Shown: positions 40,702 to 49,840, counted from the first letter of the stretch. The stretch is 64,000 nucleotides of DNA from AP-15 sp963772295 (GCA_963772295.1 CAVYWO010000013.1:1-64000); one strand, 5' to 3'. The notes: generated from the letters alone by a model not told the origin. A program made the numbers and translations.

Positions 40702-42075
40702 CTATATCTGGTCGGGAACAAGCGGCGGTGGCCCGCCGCCGACCTCGTCCCAGATCCGGATCTTGTGCGTCGGCCCGCGGATGTAGGCGAGGCTGACGAC
40801 GACGCCCACCGCGGCGACCGCCATCGGATAGAACAGCGCGCCGAGTGCGATCCCGGTCGCCTGCGCGATCGCGGTACCGATAAACGGCACGCCGCCGCCA
40901 AACCAGCCATTGCCGATGTGATAGGGCATCGACATCGAGCTGTAGCGGATCCGGGCCGGAAACAGCTCGACCAGAAAGGCGGCGATCGGCCCGTACGCCA
41001 TGGTGACGAGGATCACAAGGTAGAACACCAGGATGGTCAGCATGACCGGGTTGTGGCGGTACGTGCCGAGCCAAGTGAAGACCGGCCAGTAGGTCACCAC
41101 CGCCAAGGCGAAACCCAAGGTCATGATGTTGCGCCGGCCGATATGGTCCGACAGCCAGCCGAAAAATACAAAGAACAGAGAGCCCAGCGTCAGCGCGATC
41201 ATCAGGACGGTGTATACGGTGACGTAATTGAGCTTCAGCACAGCCGTCATATAGATCAGCGCGTAGAACTGGCCGGTGTACCAGACGACGCCTTCGGGTG
41301 CGGTGGCGCCGAACAACGCGATCGCCATCAACCCCCAATTGCGGCGACTGGTGTAGGTATCTTTGACCGGATTGGCAGAGGATTTGCCTTCTTCCTTGAG
41401 CCGCGCGTAGAGCGGCGATTCCTCGAGTCGAAGCCGGATATACCCCGACAGCAGGACGAGAATTGCCGAGAGCAGGAACGGGATGCGCCAGCCCCAATCG
41501 CGGAACGCCGCATCTCCCATCGACTGCCGGCAGATCAGAACGACCAGCAAGGCGAGGACGATCCCCATCGTCGCCGTGGTTTGGATCCAGCTCGTGTAAA
41601 GACCGCGCTTGCCGTCCGGCGCGTGCTCGGCGATGTAGGTCGCGGCACCGCCATATTCGCCGCCGAGCGCCAAGCCTTGCAGCGCCCGCATCAGCAGGAT
41701 GAGGATCGGGGCGGCGATCCCTATGGTGCGATAGCTCGGGATGCAGCCGACCAGGAAGGTCGCGAGTTCCATCATGCCGAGGGTCAGCATGAAGGTGAAT
41801 TTCCGCCCGATCAGGTCGCCCAGATGGCCGAAAAAGAGAGCGCCGAATGGGCGCAGGATAAAGCCGAACCAGAACACCGCCAGGCTCGCCAGCAGCGCCA
41901 AATTCTCGTTGCCCGGCGGAAAGAAATATTTGGCAAAGAAGACCGCCAGCGTTCCATAGAGATAAAAATCATACCATTCTATCAGCGTCCCGACCGACGA
42001 GGCGCCGATGATCCACGGCAGACTCAATGTACCCGCGGGAGCGCCTCCACCCATGGTTTGCGCGGAAACCGTCAT
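40702..42075 (-). CDS. MFS transporter, metabolite:H+ symporter (MHS) family
   Basis: 457 aa with 12 hydrophobic segments. MHS signatures: SSVGTLIEWYDFYLYGTLAV, LRPFGALFFGHLGDLIGRKF, GLALGGEYGGAATYIAEHAP and FGWLSDHIGRRNIM. Family substrates include dicarboxylates, citrate, proline and shikimate; the one here is unknown. Converges with comM, 12 bp between stops. A ribosome site (GGGAGAGAG) lies upstream of the ATG. Confidence 0.9.
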   Translation of the reverse strand: MTVSAQTMGGGAPAGTLSLPWIIGASSVGTLIEWYDFYLYGTLAVFFAKYFFPPGNENLALLASLAVFWFGFILRPFGALFFGHLGDLIGRKFTFMLTLGMMELATFLVGCIPSYRTIGIAAPILILLMRALQGLALGGEYGGAATYIAEHAPDGKRGLYTSWIQTTATMGIVLALLVVLICRQSMGDAAFRDWGWRIPFLLSAILVLLSGYIRLRLEESPLYARLKEEGKSSANPVKDTYTSRRNWGLMAIALFGATAPEGVVWYTGQFYALIYMTAVLKLNYVTVYTVLMIALTLGSLFFVFFGWLSDHIGRRNIMTLGFALAVVTYWPVFTWLGTYRHNPVMLTILVFYLVILVTMAYGPIAAFLVELFPARIRYSSMSMPYHIGNGWFGGGVPFIGTAIAQATGIALGALFYPMAVAAVGVVVSLAYIRGPTHKIRIWDEVGGGPPPLVPDQI

Positions 42076-42244
42076 GGCTCTCTCCCTTGCGTTTGCTCCC
42101 CCAGCCTGACTACACGCAAAGGGCAGGAACTTTCAAGCGTGTCGGAGAATCACGTCCGGCCCGCCGGCGATCGATTGAGAGATCGTTGGGCCGGCTCTTC
42201 AGCAACGCGGGCGGTGCGGTTATCCTGAGAGCGAGGAGGATCGG

Positions 42245-42835
42245 ATGTCGGCACTCGCCAAACCCGCGCTGCCGCGCATGACGGTCGCCGAGTTCATCGC
42301 CTGGCGCGGCGACGGCAGCGGGCTCAAGCATCAGCTGATCGACGGCGAAGTTCAGGCGATGGCGCCGGCGAGCACAACCCATGGTCGAATTCAGGCGGCG
42401 CTCGCGAGGTTACTGGGGAACCACCTTGTCGGGACCGGCTGCTCGGTCGTGATCGAGCCGGGCGTCGTTCCTCGGATCCGTGCCGAGTTCAATATGCGGG
42501 TCCCCGATATTGCCGTTACTTGCACCGCCGATGATCCGGCGAGCCACGCGCTGTCCGACCCGATCCTGCTGGTCGAGGTGCTCTCGCCAAGCAACGAAGC
42601 CGAAACCCGCGCCAAGGTATGGGCCTTTGCGACGATCCCGTCGGTGCGCGAGATCCTGCTGGTACGCTCGACCCACATTGCCGCCGAGCTGATCCGGCGA
42701 GAGCCGGACGGCGGCTGGCCCGCAAACCCGTCGCCGCTCGGCGAAGAGGATCGGCTCGTTCTCGAGAGCATCGGCTTCGAGAGTCCACTTCCGGCGATCT
42801 ACGAAGGCACGCGGTTCGCCGCCGCCCGACGCTAG
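42245..42835 (+). CDS. Uma2-family PD-(D/E)XK nuclease
   Basis: 196 aa. N-terminus PRMTVAEFIAWRGD, then LIDGEVQAMAPASTTHGRIQ. The nuclease core is MRVPDIAVTC (Asp), ILLVEVLSPSNEAETRAKVW (Glu and Lys), and VREILLVRS. Uma2 proteins are common, often many per genome, in cyanobacteria and soil proteobacteria; the role is unknown. Ribosome site GAGGA upstream. Confidence 0.87.
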   Translation: MSALAKPALPRMTVAEFIAWRGDGSGLKHQLIDGEVQAMAPASTTHGRIQAALARLLGNHLVGTGCSVVIEPGVVPRIRAEFNMRVPDIAVTCTADDPASHALSDPILLVEVLSPSNEAETRAKVWAFATIPSVREILLVRSTHIAAELIRREPDGGWPANPSPLGEEDRLVLESIGFESPLPAIYEGTRFAAARR

Positions 42836-42868
42836 CGCATTTTCCAACACCGCAATTTCAATGAACGC

Positions 42869-43074
42869 GTCATTCCGGGGCGGCTCGCCAAAGCCGAGCC
42901 TGGAAACCAAGAACTCCGGCTTTGGCAAGGCAGGCGAGGGCCTGTGGTCATGGATTCCGGGCTTGCGGGCTGCGCCCGTTTTCATCCCAGATGGCGCACG
43001 CCCCGCGTGCTGAGGGTCTCACCTACTTCTCAACCCTCTCCCCCCAATTCGGCCCCCGATTGGGGGAGAGGGTT
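42869..43074. repeat. REP-like repeats and a bidirectional terminator-like hairpin
   Basis: 42869-42990 has GTCATTCCGGGGCGGCTCGCC and related inverted blocks (CGAGCCTGGAA, TCATGGATTCCGGGCTTGCG), typical intergenic repeats of alphaproteobacteria. 43032-43074 is a 16-bp stem (AACCCTCTCCCC paired with GGGGAGAGGGTT) between the converging Uma2 and dehydrogenase genes and may end both transcripts. Confidence 0.55.
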
Positions 43075-43088
43075 CTGAAGCCCCGGGC

Positions 43089-44138
43089 CTACGGCCCGAA
43101 CCGGCCGCGCAGATCCGCCATGCGCTGGCGCCAGCGCTCGCTCGCCAGCAGCGCCTGGTTGACCACGAGGCGCGGCTCGCGCCCGTGCTGGACGTCGATC
43201 ACCGCCTTGACGTCGGCGGCGCCGATCCCGGCAAAGCACTGATCGGTCCAACAGAGGGCGTGCGGTGTCAGGATGACATTGTCGAGTTTGAGGATCGGGT
43301 CGTCGGGGTCGGGCGGCTCCCGATCGAGGACATCGAGCCCGGCGCCGGCGATACGGCGCTGCTGCAGCACCCTCGTCAGGGCCGCCTGGTCGACGATCGG
43401 CCCGCGCGCCGTGTTGATGAGGTAAGCGGTCGGCTTCATCAGCGCGAGCCGCTCGGCATTGACGAGATGCTGCGTCGCCTCATTCAACGGACAGGCGACG
43501 GCAACGACGTCGGCGCGGCGAAAGACGTCCTCCAAGCCGACAGGCTCGACGCCGAGCGCCGCAAAGTGCTTGGCGTCGACATAGGGATCGTGCGCAATGA
43601 AGCGCATGTCGAAGGGCCGGGCCAGCCGGAACAGTTCCGAGCCGATATTGCCGATGCCGATCGAGCCGAGCGTCCGTCCGACGAGCCCGAAACCCATGTG
43701 CTCGCCGCGGCGGTTGAAACCGGCCGCCGCCTCGCGGGTCAGCCGGTCCTTGGCCATCAGCCGGCCGGTCAGGGCGAGCATCAGTGTGATGATCGCGACC
43801 GCCACCGGCCGGCGCACGCCGTCGGGGGTAGTCACCACGGCGATCCCCGCGTTGGTGCAGGCGTCGATCTCGACGGTGTCGAAGCCGACCCCGAACCGCG
43901 CGACCACGGCCAGCCGGCCGTTCGGATGGATGCTCTGCCCGTTAAAGCGCGGTGCCAGCAGGATCAAGGCGTCGAAATTGGCGATCTGTTCGGCCCGGAT
44001 CGGATCGGACGGCTCAAGGAACTCGACCTCGACGCCAGCGGCGTTCCGGAGCGGGGCGAGGTCGAAATCGGGATAGATCGGAGAGCCGTCGGGCTTGCGA
44101 AAATCGCCCGACAGCGCCACCCGGAACGGCGCGGTCAT
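43089..44138 (-). CDS. D-isomer-specific 2-hydroxyacid dehydrogenase
   Basis: 349 aa, NAD(P)-dependent. The Rossmann site is GSIGIGNIGSELFRLARPF. The catalytic triad sits in NTARGPIVD (Arg), DVLDREPPD (Glu) and LTPHALCWT (His). Its ATG overlaps the aldolase stop, and both follow the lactonase-like gene, so it is the last gene of a three-gene operon. The substrate is probably a sugar-acid-derived 2-keto or 2-hydroxy acid. Confidence 0.9.
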   Translation of the reverse strand: MTAPFRVALSGDFRKPDGSPIYPDFDLAPLRNAAGVEVEFLEPSDPIRAEQIANFDALILLAPRFNGQSIHPNGRLAVVARFGVGFDTVEIDACTNAGIAVVTTPDGVRRPVAVAIITLMLALTGRLMAKDRLTREAAAGFNRRGEHMGFGLVGRTLGSIGIGNIGSELFRLARPFDMRFIAHDPYVDAKHFAALGVEPVGLEDVFRRADVVAVACPLNEATQHLVNAERLALMKPTAYLINTARGPIVDQAALTRVLQQRRIAGAGLDVLDREPPDPDDPILKLDNVILTPHALCWTDQCFAGIGAADVKAVIDVQHGREPRLVVNQALLASERWRQRMADLRGRFGP

Positions 44139-44926
44139 GGCTTCGTCCCTCCCTGGCAGGCGGCGCGCAACCGCGTCAGCGCCTCGGCCAGCGCGTCGTG
44201 CAGCACCCAGACGTCGCCGGAATAACAGATGAAGTCGAAGCCCTTGGCGTAGAGCTCGACCCCCTGCTCGACGGTCGCTACGAGACGCCCGAGCGATTTC
44301 TCATGCTTCTTGGCGGCGGCGACCACGCGGTCGATCGCGTCATTGAAGGTCTTGCTGTCGAACTGCCCGGGGACGCCCAAGGACACCGACAGGTCGAAAT
44401 GGCCGACCCAGAGGCAGTCGACGCCGGGAAGGGCGGCGATCGCCTCGGCGTTGTCCACCCCCTCCGCGGTCTCGATCTGGCAGAAGACCGTCGTCCGGCG
44501 GTTGGCGGCGTTGAACTTGTCGGCAACCGTGCCCGGCCGATAACGGTCGTGCGCCACCTGCAAGGCCACGCCCCGCCTGCCGTCGGGCGTGTACTTGATC
44601 GAATCGACGATGCGATGGGCTTCGGCCGCCGACCCGACCATCGGCAGCATGAGACCCTCGGCTCCCATGTCGCAGGCGCGGGCGATATGGTGATACTCCT
44701 TCGACGGGACGCGCACGATCATCGGCAGATCGGCCGCCTCGAAGTAGCGCACCGCGCTCTTTACCGTCTCGAAGCCGAAACCCGTATGTTCGAGATCGAA
44801 CAGAACGTAGTCGCAACCCGCCGATTTCAGGATGTGGCCGATCCCCGGCGTCGCGAACTCGACGATGAAGTGGCCGAATTTCGCCGCCCTGGTGCCGGCA
44901 AGCTGTTTGAGCCCTTTTCCCGCCAT
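44135..44926 (-). CDS. HpcH/HpaI-family aldolase
   Basis: 263 aa from MAGKGLKQLAGTRAAKFGHF, behind GGAGGAAAG. A longer frame (44977) adds a poor N-terminus. TIM-barrel class II aldolase: YVLFDLEHTGFGFETV (catalytic region), MIVRVPSKEYHHIARACDMG, AEGLMLPMVGSAAEA, QIETAEGVDN (metal Glu) and LWVGHFDLSVSLG (metal Asp). Splits 2-keto-3-deoxy-type acids to pyruvate plus an aldehyde. The gene lies 20 bp after the lactonase-like gene. Confidence 0.9.
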   Translation of the reverse strand: MAGKGLKQLAGTRAAKFGHFIVEFATPGIGHILKSAGCDYVLFDLEHTGFGFETVKSAVRYFEAADLPMIVRVPSKEYHHIARACDMGAEGLMLPMVGSAAEAHRIVDSIKYTPDGRRGVALQVAHDRYRPGTVADKFNAANRRTTVFCQIETAEGVDNAEAIAALPGVDCLWVGHFDLSVSLGVPGQFDSKTFNDAIDRVVAAAKKHEKSLGRLVATVEQGVELYAKGFDFICYSGDVWVLHDALAEALTRLRAACQGGTKP

Positions 44927-44945
44927 TCTTTCCTCCGGTCGTCGT

Positions 44946-46919
44946 TCAATCGGCGGCCGTGATCCGCGCCACCGCATAAGGGCCGAGGGCGAGGCTGTCG
45001 CCGGCCAGCGCCCGGCCGATCGTATCGAGAGCCTCGGGGTCGGTCGTCGCGCGCTCGAAGCTCTCGCTGTCGATGACCGCGGCCCGCACCCCGTTCCCCG
45101 GCAACCCTGCCAAATTCACCGCGACGGTCTCCGCCGTAAGGTTGGCGAGCCACACGACCCGGTGGCCATCGGCGCGATATGCCAACGCCTCGACGGTTCC
45201 CGGCCGGGAGGATCGCGCCTCGATCATCGGTCGGCCGGAACCGCGCGCCAGCCCGGCGACGATGTGAAAGGCGGGATAGACGGCGGCACCCTGAAGGGCG
45301 TCGAAATAGGGCTGCGGATAGCCGGTCCGCCGGTAGATGAACCCGAAAGGCCCGGTAGGCGCGCCCAAGGCGACGGCCTCGACGCCGCCGCAGGCGAAGG
45401 CGGCGACATAGCCGAGCGTCCAGGCCGCGCCGAAGAGCCCGCGCTGGCGCGGGTCGACGCCGGCCAGGCAGACGCGACCGCCGCGGGGATTGTCCTGCAC
45501 GTCCTTGCCGTAGGGGTTCTGGCGGCAACCGATGGCGCTCGGCCCGACGCGATAAGCGGCGGCGCCGGAGAACGCCCGGGTCGAGGCGATGATCGCCGGC
45601 AGCGCCTCGAGCGTCTCCATGACAGAACGATCGTCGGCGGCATGCACGATCGGACACGTCGTGTGGGTGACGAAATCGAGCAACTCGGCCGGCGGCCGTT
45701 TGCGGTTGAGCTCGGTGAAGTACGAAAAAACCCCGCCGCCCAGCCGCGCGCCGGGGAAGGCCGCGCGCGCCGCGGCACAGATCGCCGCGGCGGGCGGCAC
45801 GCTCAATTCCTCTTCGCCCGGCTGATGCGAGACGAGGTCCGAGGCCGGCGACACGGCAACGACGGCGGGCGCGAGGCCGGCCGCGGCGACGGCTTCGGCG
45901 ATCGGCCGCAGCTCGGCAACGGGGGCTCTCGCCCCGGCGATGACGATCTCAAGCCCGAGTTCGGCGCCGGTCGCCCGGGCGATGTCGCGAAAAGCCGAGA
46001 GCGTGGCCGGGTCGAGCGGTTGGCGCGCGTCGATATGGCAGACGAGAAACCGCGGCCCGAGGCGACGCAAGAGAGCGACGGCGCCGAGCGTATGAACCGC
46101 CTCCTCGGCGGGGACGCCGACCCCGATGGCCGGCATCCTGTGGCCGCTCTCGCCGCCGAGCATCACCGCGACGGCGGCCTCGCCATCGGCTGGCGCGGCC
46201 GCCGCGGTCCCGCCGCGAATGTGCAGGCGCACCGCCTTGCCCTGCCGGCTCCCTTGCTCGAGCAGATAGGGCCAGGGTTTGCCGAGCGGCCGCACATAGG
46301 TCTTGTACGAGGCGTCGCTCCAGTTGCGCTGATCCTCCATCTCGAACGGATCGTCGCCTTCCATCGTGCAGGTCGCCCAGACGCCGGGGGCGATTGCGTG
46401 CGCGAGCGAGCGAATGTCGAAGATCGGTTGCGAGGGCTTGATCAGCTCGGGGAACCGATCCGTTACAACGCGCCCATCGGTATGGACGACGCGCACCGGC
46501 CGGCCGGCGACGCCGGCCAGGGGATGCAGAACGACGAAGCCGACGCGATTGGTCAAGACGTCGGTCTCGGCGACGGCGACGACCTCGAATGCCAGCGAGC
46601 CGTCGCTGCGGCCGCTGATCCTGGCTTCATAGGTCAGCCGTCGTTGCGCATCGGCGCAGCAACCATGGTAAGACGCCGTGAACGCGTCGGGATCTTCCGT
46701 GATCGCGAGGTCGGCGATCGACGCGGCCAACGTGCCCCAGTTCTCGTCCCGCACCAGGTACGCGATGCCGCGCAGCACTTCGGCGCCGCCAAACCGAATA
46801 TGCCGCAGATTGCCGTTCTCCAGCTCGACCGAGAGCGGGCCCGCATGCAGCACCCGGCCGGGGACATCGGGCTCCTCGGTGCCGCAGAGCTTGATCGCTG
46901 GCGAAATTCCGATGCCCAT
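44946..46919 (-). CDS. D-apionate lactonase-like protein (ApnL family)
   Basis: 657 aa. Recognised by conserved blocks: ENGNLRHIRFGGAEVLRGIA, VRDENWGTL, FPELIKPSQPIFDIRSL, the charged EMEDQRNWSDASYKTYVRP, then a TIM-barrel-like middle and a C-terminal beta domain. ApnL hydrolyses D-apionolactone to D-apionate in apiose breakdown. That this homologue uses apionolactone is inferred; the aldolase and dehydrogenase downstream fit a branched-sugar-acid pathway, but no apionate dehydrogenase or kinase is seen. Confidence 0.65.
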   Translation of the reverse strand: MGIGISPAIKLCGTEEPDVPGRVLHAGPLSVELENGNLRHIRFGGAEVLRGIAYLVRDENWGTLAASIADLAITEDPDAFTASYHGCCADAQRRLTYEARISGRSDGSLAFEVVAVAETDVLTNRVGFVVLHPLAGVAGRPVRVVHTDGRVVTDRFPELIKPSQPIFDIRSLAHAIAPGVWATCTMEGDDPFEMEDQRNWSDASYKTYVRPLGKPWPYLLEQGSRQGKAVRLHIRGGTAAAAPADGEAAVAVMLGGESGHRMPAIGVGVPAEEAVHTLGAVALLRRLGPRFLVCHIDARQPLDPATLSAFRDIARATGAELGLEIVIAGARAPVAELRPIAEAVAAAGLAPAVVAVSPASDLVSHQPGEEELSVPPAAAICAAARAAFPGARLGGGVFSYFTELNRKRPPAELLDFVTHTTCPIVHAADDRSVMETLEALPAIIASTRAFSGAAAYRVGPSAIGCRQNPYGKDVQDNPRGGRVCLAGVDPRQRGLFGAAWTLGYVAAFACGGVEAVALGAPTGPFGFIYRRTGYPQPYFDALQGAAVYPAFHIVAGLARGSGRPMIEARSSRPGTVEALAYRADGHRVVWLANLTAETVAVNLAGLPGNGVRAAVIDSESFERATTDPEALDTIGRALAGDSLALGPYAVARITAAD

Positions 46920-47064
46920 CCTTCCTCGCCTCTACTCGCCGCCCCGGACCCGGTCAGTTCACCACCGCCGTCGCCGACCCGCCAGGGATAAAACCGCGCC
47001 GCCATACAAGGGCGGAAAAGCGGAGCGCATTCCGCCCGCGGTCATTGCGAGGCGCCCCCGGCCG

Positions 47065-47116
47065 GAGCCTGTCCTCGGGCCGGCCAAAGGCCGGACCCGG
47101 GGACCGGGGCAGGCTC
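47065..47116 (+). repeat. palindromic insert A inside the composite repeat
   Basis: 52 nt starting GAGCCTGTCC and ending GGGGCAGGCTC, with an inner stem GGGCCGGCC paired by GGCCGG. The ends match the AGCCTG/CAGGCT ends of the inserts in genes. Confidence 0.55.
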
Positions 47117-47169
47117 AGCGCCGCGGCAATTCTCGTCGTTGCGGTGTCTCCGGCATCGAGATTGCTTCC

Positions 47170-47204
47170 CCCCGGAACGGCCCGTCAGGGCCGGCCGTCC
47201 GGGG
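47170..47204 (+). repeat. palindromic insert B inside the composite repeat
   Basis: 35 nt from CCCCGGAACGGCCC to GGCCGGCCGTCCGGGG. Its complement begins CCCCGGACGGCCGGCCCTG, the same 19 bases as the hairpin at 57851-57880. Confidence 0.5.
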
Positions 47205-48373
47205 TCGCAATGACAACAGGCGTCGGCTGGCGCGGTCCCATAGCCCGGTTTCTTGTTTTTAGTTCGCCACCGGTCTTCGGCCGACCCACCCTGAATGAAA
47301 CTTTTGGCGTTGCGGCGCCTCGGATATTTTAGCGCAGCCGTCGGCAAAGAGGTCGGTTTTTCTATGGTGCGGAAGAGCCCGTTTTTTAGTTGGACCCGGG
47401 GCGCCTCGATCACCCCCACTGGAGCCAAGGGGCAGCGATGCCCCCGGAGCACGCTTGTTAGACTTCGATTTGGTGAGGTCCCCACGCCGGCGCTGAGGGT
47501 GGAGGGGAAGCGATGGAAGTAATGCACGAGCGTGTTGCCGGTCTTGACGTTCACAAGGCGATGATCGTGGCGTGTGTGCGCATCGTGGCCGGTGGCAAGA
47601 TCGGCCGGGAGTGCCGGACATTCGATACGTCGACGACGGGCCTTCGGGCTTTGTTGGCTTGGTTGGTGGCGTCGGGATGCACCCACGTGGCGATGGAGGC
47701 GACGGGGGTCTACCGGAAGCCGGTGTGGAACATCCTGAGCGACGGCGAATTCGAGCTGATCGTGGCCAATGCCGCGCACATCAAGAACGTTCCGGGCCGC
47801 AAGACGGACGTCAACGACGCGACCTGGATCGCCGATCTGATGGCCTGTGGTCTGATTCGGGCGAGCTTTGTTCCGCAACAGGAAATTCAGGAGTTGCGCT
47901 CGTTCTTGCGGGCACGCAAGCAGCTCATCCGCCAGCAAAGCAGCCATATCCTGCGGAGGCAAAAGACGCTCGAAGAGGCCAACATCAAGTTGGATTCGGT
48001 GATCACCGATATCATGGGGCTGTCGGGCCGCAGGATGATCGAGGCGATCATCGCCGGCGAGACTGATCCAACACGGCTCGCGGCATTGGCGCATCGACGG
48101 ATCAAAGCGCCACGGGATCTGTTGGTCGAAGCGCTCCGTGGCCGGGTGACGGACTACCATCGCTTCATGCTTCAGCTGTATCTGGAGCAATGCGATGCCT
48201 TGGCGGCAGCGGTCGCAAAGATCGATCAGGCGGTCGACGCGGCTATTGCTCGAATGGACGAGGAGGTCGAGGCCGGCCGGGCCACCTTTCTATCTCTGAT
48301 CATTCTTCTGTGCTCGATCCCCGGCGTCAGCATCTTGTCCGCGACCACGATCCTCGCGGAAATCGGCACTGAC

Positions 48374-48396
48374 CCCGGCCTTCGCCGGGGCAGGCT
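48374..48396 (+). repeat. 23-bp palindromic insert, copy 2
   Basis: On the complement it reads AGCCTGCCCCG then GCGAAGGCCGGG. Compared with copy 1 (8990-9012) two bases differ, at opposite positions of the stem, so base pairing is kept. It shifts the IS110 transposase frame. Confidence 0.75.
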
Positions 48397-48464
48397 ATGA
48401 GCCGCTTCCCGACGGCCGGACACCTTCTTGCCTGGGCCGGTATGTGTCCAGCTCAGAATGAGAG

Positions 48465-48500
48465 CCCCACGGGTCAAGCCCGTGGGCTGAAGGCCCACGG
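48465..48500 (-). repeat. 36-nt double-hairpin insert in the IS110 gene
   Basis: On the minus strand: CCGTGGGCCTTCAGCCCACGG, then GCTTGACCCGTGGGG. It matches 60916-60951 at 34 of 36 positions. It adds codons PTGQARGLKAH between NES and GKRKSSRL without breaking the frame. Confidence 0.65.
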
Positions 48501-48906
48501 CAAGCGCAAGTCCTCGCGCCTGCGAAAGGGCGCCCCGTGGCTCAAGACCATGCTGGTCCAATGCGCCTGGGCGGCCAGCCGCAACAAGGACAGCTACTAC
48601 AAGGCCCAGTTCAACCGGTTGCGCAGCAGGCGCGGCCCGAAGAAAGCCATTTGCGCCGTCGCCGCCTCGATGCTAACCGCGATCTACCACATGCTGAAGG
48701 ACGGCACCTTCCACCAGGACCTAGGGGCCGACCACTTCGACCGCCGGTCGACCGAGGTCAAAGCCAAACGTCTTGTCGCGCAGCTCACAAAGCTTGGCTA
48801 CCAAGTCGCGCTTCAGCCCCTCCCACAGGCGGCATGATGTCCTTAGCTTACCCTCGACCTCGGAGTCTTGCCTGACCGCCGGATTCATGCGCCGCCAGAC
48901 GGCGGC

Positions 48907-48946
48907 CCGGGTCGAGGCGGCCGCCTCGACCCGGTGGTTTCTTTTT
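48907..48946. terminator. 28-bp perfect palindrome followed by T-rich tract
   Basis: CCGGGTCGAGGCGG and its exact complement form a long stem, followed by GGTTTCTTTTT. Looks like an intrinsic terminator for the IS110 strand, between it and the converging SDR. Confidence 0.55.
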
Positions 48947-48985
48947 AGCGGGACGCTGGGTGCTGTTCGGCTCGGTTCTGACAGC

Positions 48986-49840
48986 CTAGGAGACCGGCAG
49001 GCCGACGAGACGCGCGCTCTCCTCCCACAGGCGGCGGGCGAGGGCGCCGTCGCGTGCCGCCGGATCGGGCTGCACTAGGGCCTTGCGGATCAGATACCCG
49101 CCGTGAAACGGCGCCGGGTCGGGCACCGTCGCCAGGAACAGCGCGGTCTCCGCCCCCCGTTCGGGGCTCAGCATGAAGGGTTTCATCAGTCGCCAGCCCA
49201 GCTCGAAAAGGCCGCCCTTCTGGCCGATCCCGGTGGCGACGACGCCGGGATGCAAAGAGGCCGCGACCACGCCCGAGCCCGCCAGGCGGAGGGCCAGCTC
49301 GCGGGCAAAAATGATGTTGCATAGCTTGGAGCGGCCATAGGCGCGCATCCCCGATCGATCGGGAGGATGCGCCAAGAGCGCCGGATCGAGGCGCTGGCCG
49401 CGATGCGCTTCCGAGGCGATAGTGACGATCCGCGCAGGCGCCGAGGCCCGCAGCCGATCGAGCAGCAGATTGGTCAACAGGAACGGGGCGAGATGATTGA
49501 CCGCAAAGGTCAGCTCGAACCCGTCGGCCGAAACCCGAGGTCCGGGAGAGAACAGCCCGGCGTTGTTGACGAGGACACCGATCCGGTCATGGGCCGCGAG
49601 GATTTCGTCCGCGAGGCGGCGCACTTGGGCGAGTGCCGCGAAATCGGCGAGCGCCACCTCGACCGGCGCGCCCGGCGACCGTGCCAAGACGAACCGGCGC
49701 GCCGCCTCGGCGCGGGCAGGGTCGCGGCCGACCATGACGACCCGCATTCCGGCGCGGGCGAGGCCGAGTGCCGTGTAGAGCCCGATCCCCGAGCTGGCGC
49801 CGGTGACGACCGCCGTCGGCTCGGCCGTGCCACCCGCCAT
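48986..49840 (-). CDS. SDR-family oxidoreductase (retinol-dehydrogenase-like)
   Basis: 284 aa. TAVVTGASSGIGLYTALGLA (cofactor), VLVNNAGLFSPGP, the catalytic Ser in IVTIASEAH and YGRSKLCNIIFARELALRLA with Tyr and Lys, then LHPGVVATGIG. This is the pattern of the retinol dehydrogenase/WWOX-like subgroup. It lies 10 bp after nudC on the same strand, so the two are probably co-transcribed. Substrate unknown. Confidence 0.88.
   Translation of the reverse strand: MAGGTAEPTAVVTGASSGIGLYTALGLARAGMRVVMVGRDPARAEAARRFVLARSPGAPVEVALADFAALAQVRRLADEILAAHDRIGVLVNNAGLFSPGPRVSADGFELTFAVNHLAPFLLTNLLLDRLRASAPARIVTIASEAHRGQRLDPALLAHPPDRSGMRAYGRSKLCNIIFARELALRLAGSGVVAASLHPGVVATGIGQKGGLFELGWRLMKPFMLSPERGAETALFLATVPDPAPFHGGYLIRKALVQPDPAARDGALARRLWEESARLVGLPVS

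Larger units (their letters stand above)
47041..47214. repeat. composite repeat: REP-type unit carrying two hairpin inserts
   Basis: Outer ends GTCATTGCGA and TCGCAATGAC are exact inverted repeats, as in the widespread GTCATTGCGAG intergenic repeats. The inside keeps the unit's CAATTCTCGTCGTTGCGG and GGCATCGAGATTGCTTC. Two GC-rich hairpins (47065-47116 and 47170-47204) sit between these parts and are extra to the unit. Confidence 0.6.
46920..47512. other. 590 bp gap containing a composite repeat
   Basis: No gene. The composite repeat is at 47041-47214. The right part, up to the transposase start, is probably the 5' non-coding end of the IS110 element. Confidence 0.5.
47513..48837 (+). pseudogene. 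IS110-family transposase carrying two palindromic inserts
   Basis: Starts MEVMHERVAGLDVHKAMIVA (DEDD first Asp). VAMEATGVYRKPVWNIL has the Glu, and GRKTDVNDATWIADLM the Asp pair. The C-terminal half has LCSIPGVSILSATTILAEIG. The frame then breaks at 48374 because of a 23-bp insert; with that removed it continues MSRFPTAGHLLAWAGMCP. A second insert at 48465-48500 adds about 11 codons in frame. The end (KLGYQVALQPL) is normal. Without the inserts the protein would be about 430 aa, usual for IS110. Confidence 0.85.

Noticed and set aside
40765..42228. 487-codon plus-strand frame over the MHS transporter
   Set aside because: The opposite strand encodes a clear 12-helix transporter; this frame is a hydrophilic shadow.
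44832..46991. 719-codon plus-strand frame over the lactonase-like gene
   Set aside because: The minus-strand frame has family-specific motifs and fits the operon; the plus frame has none.
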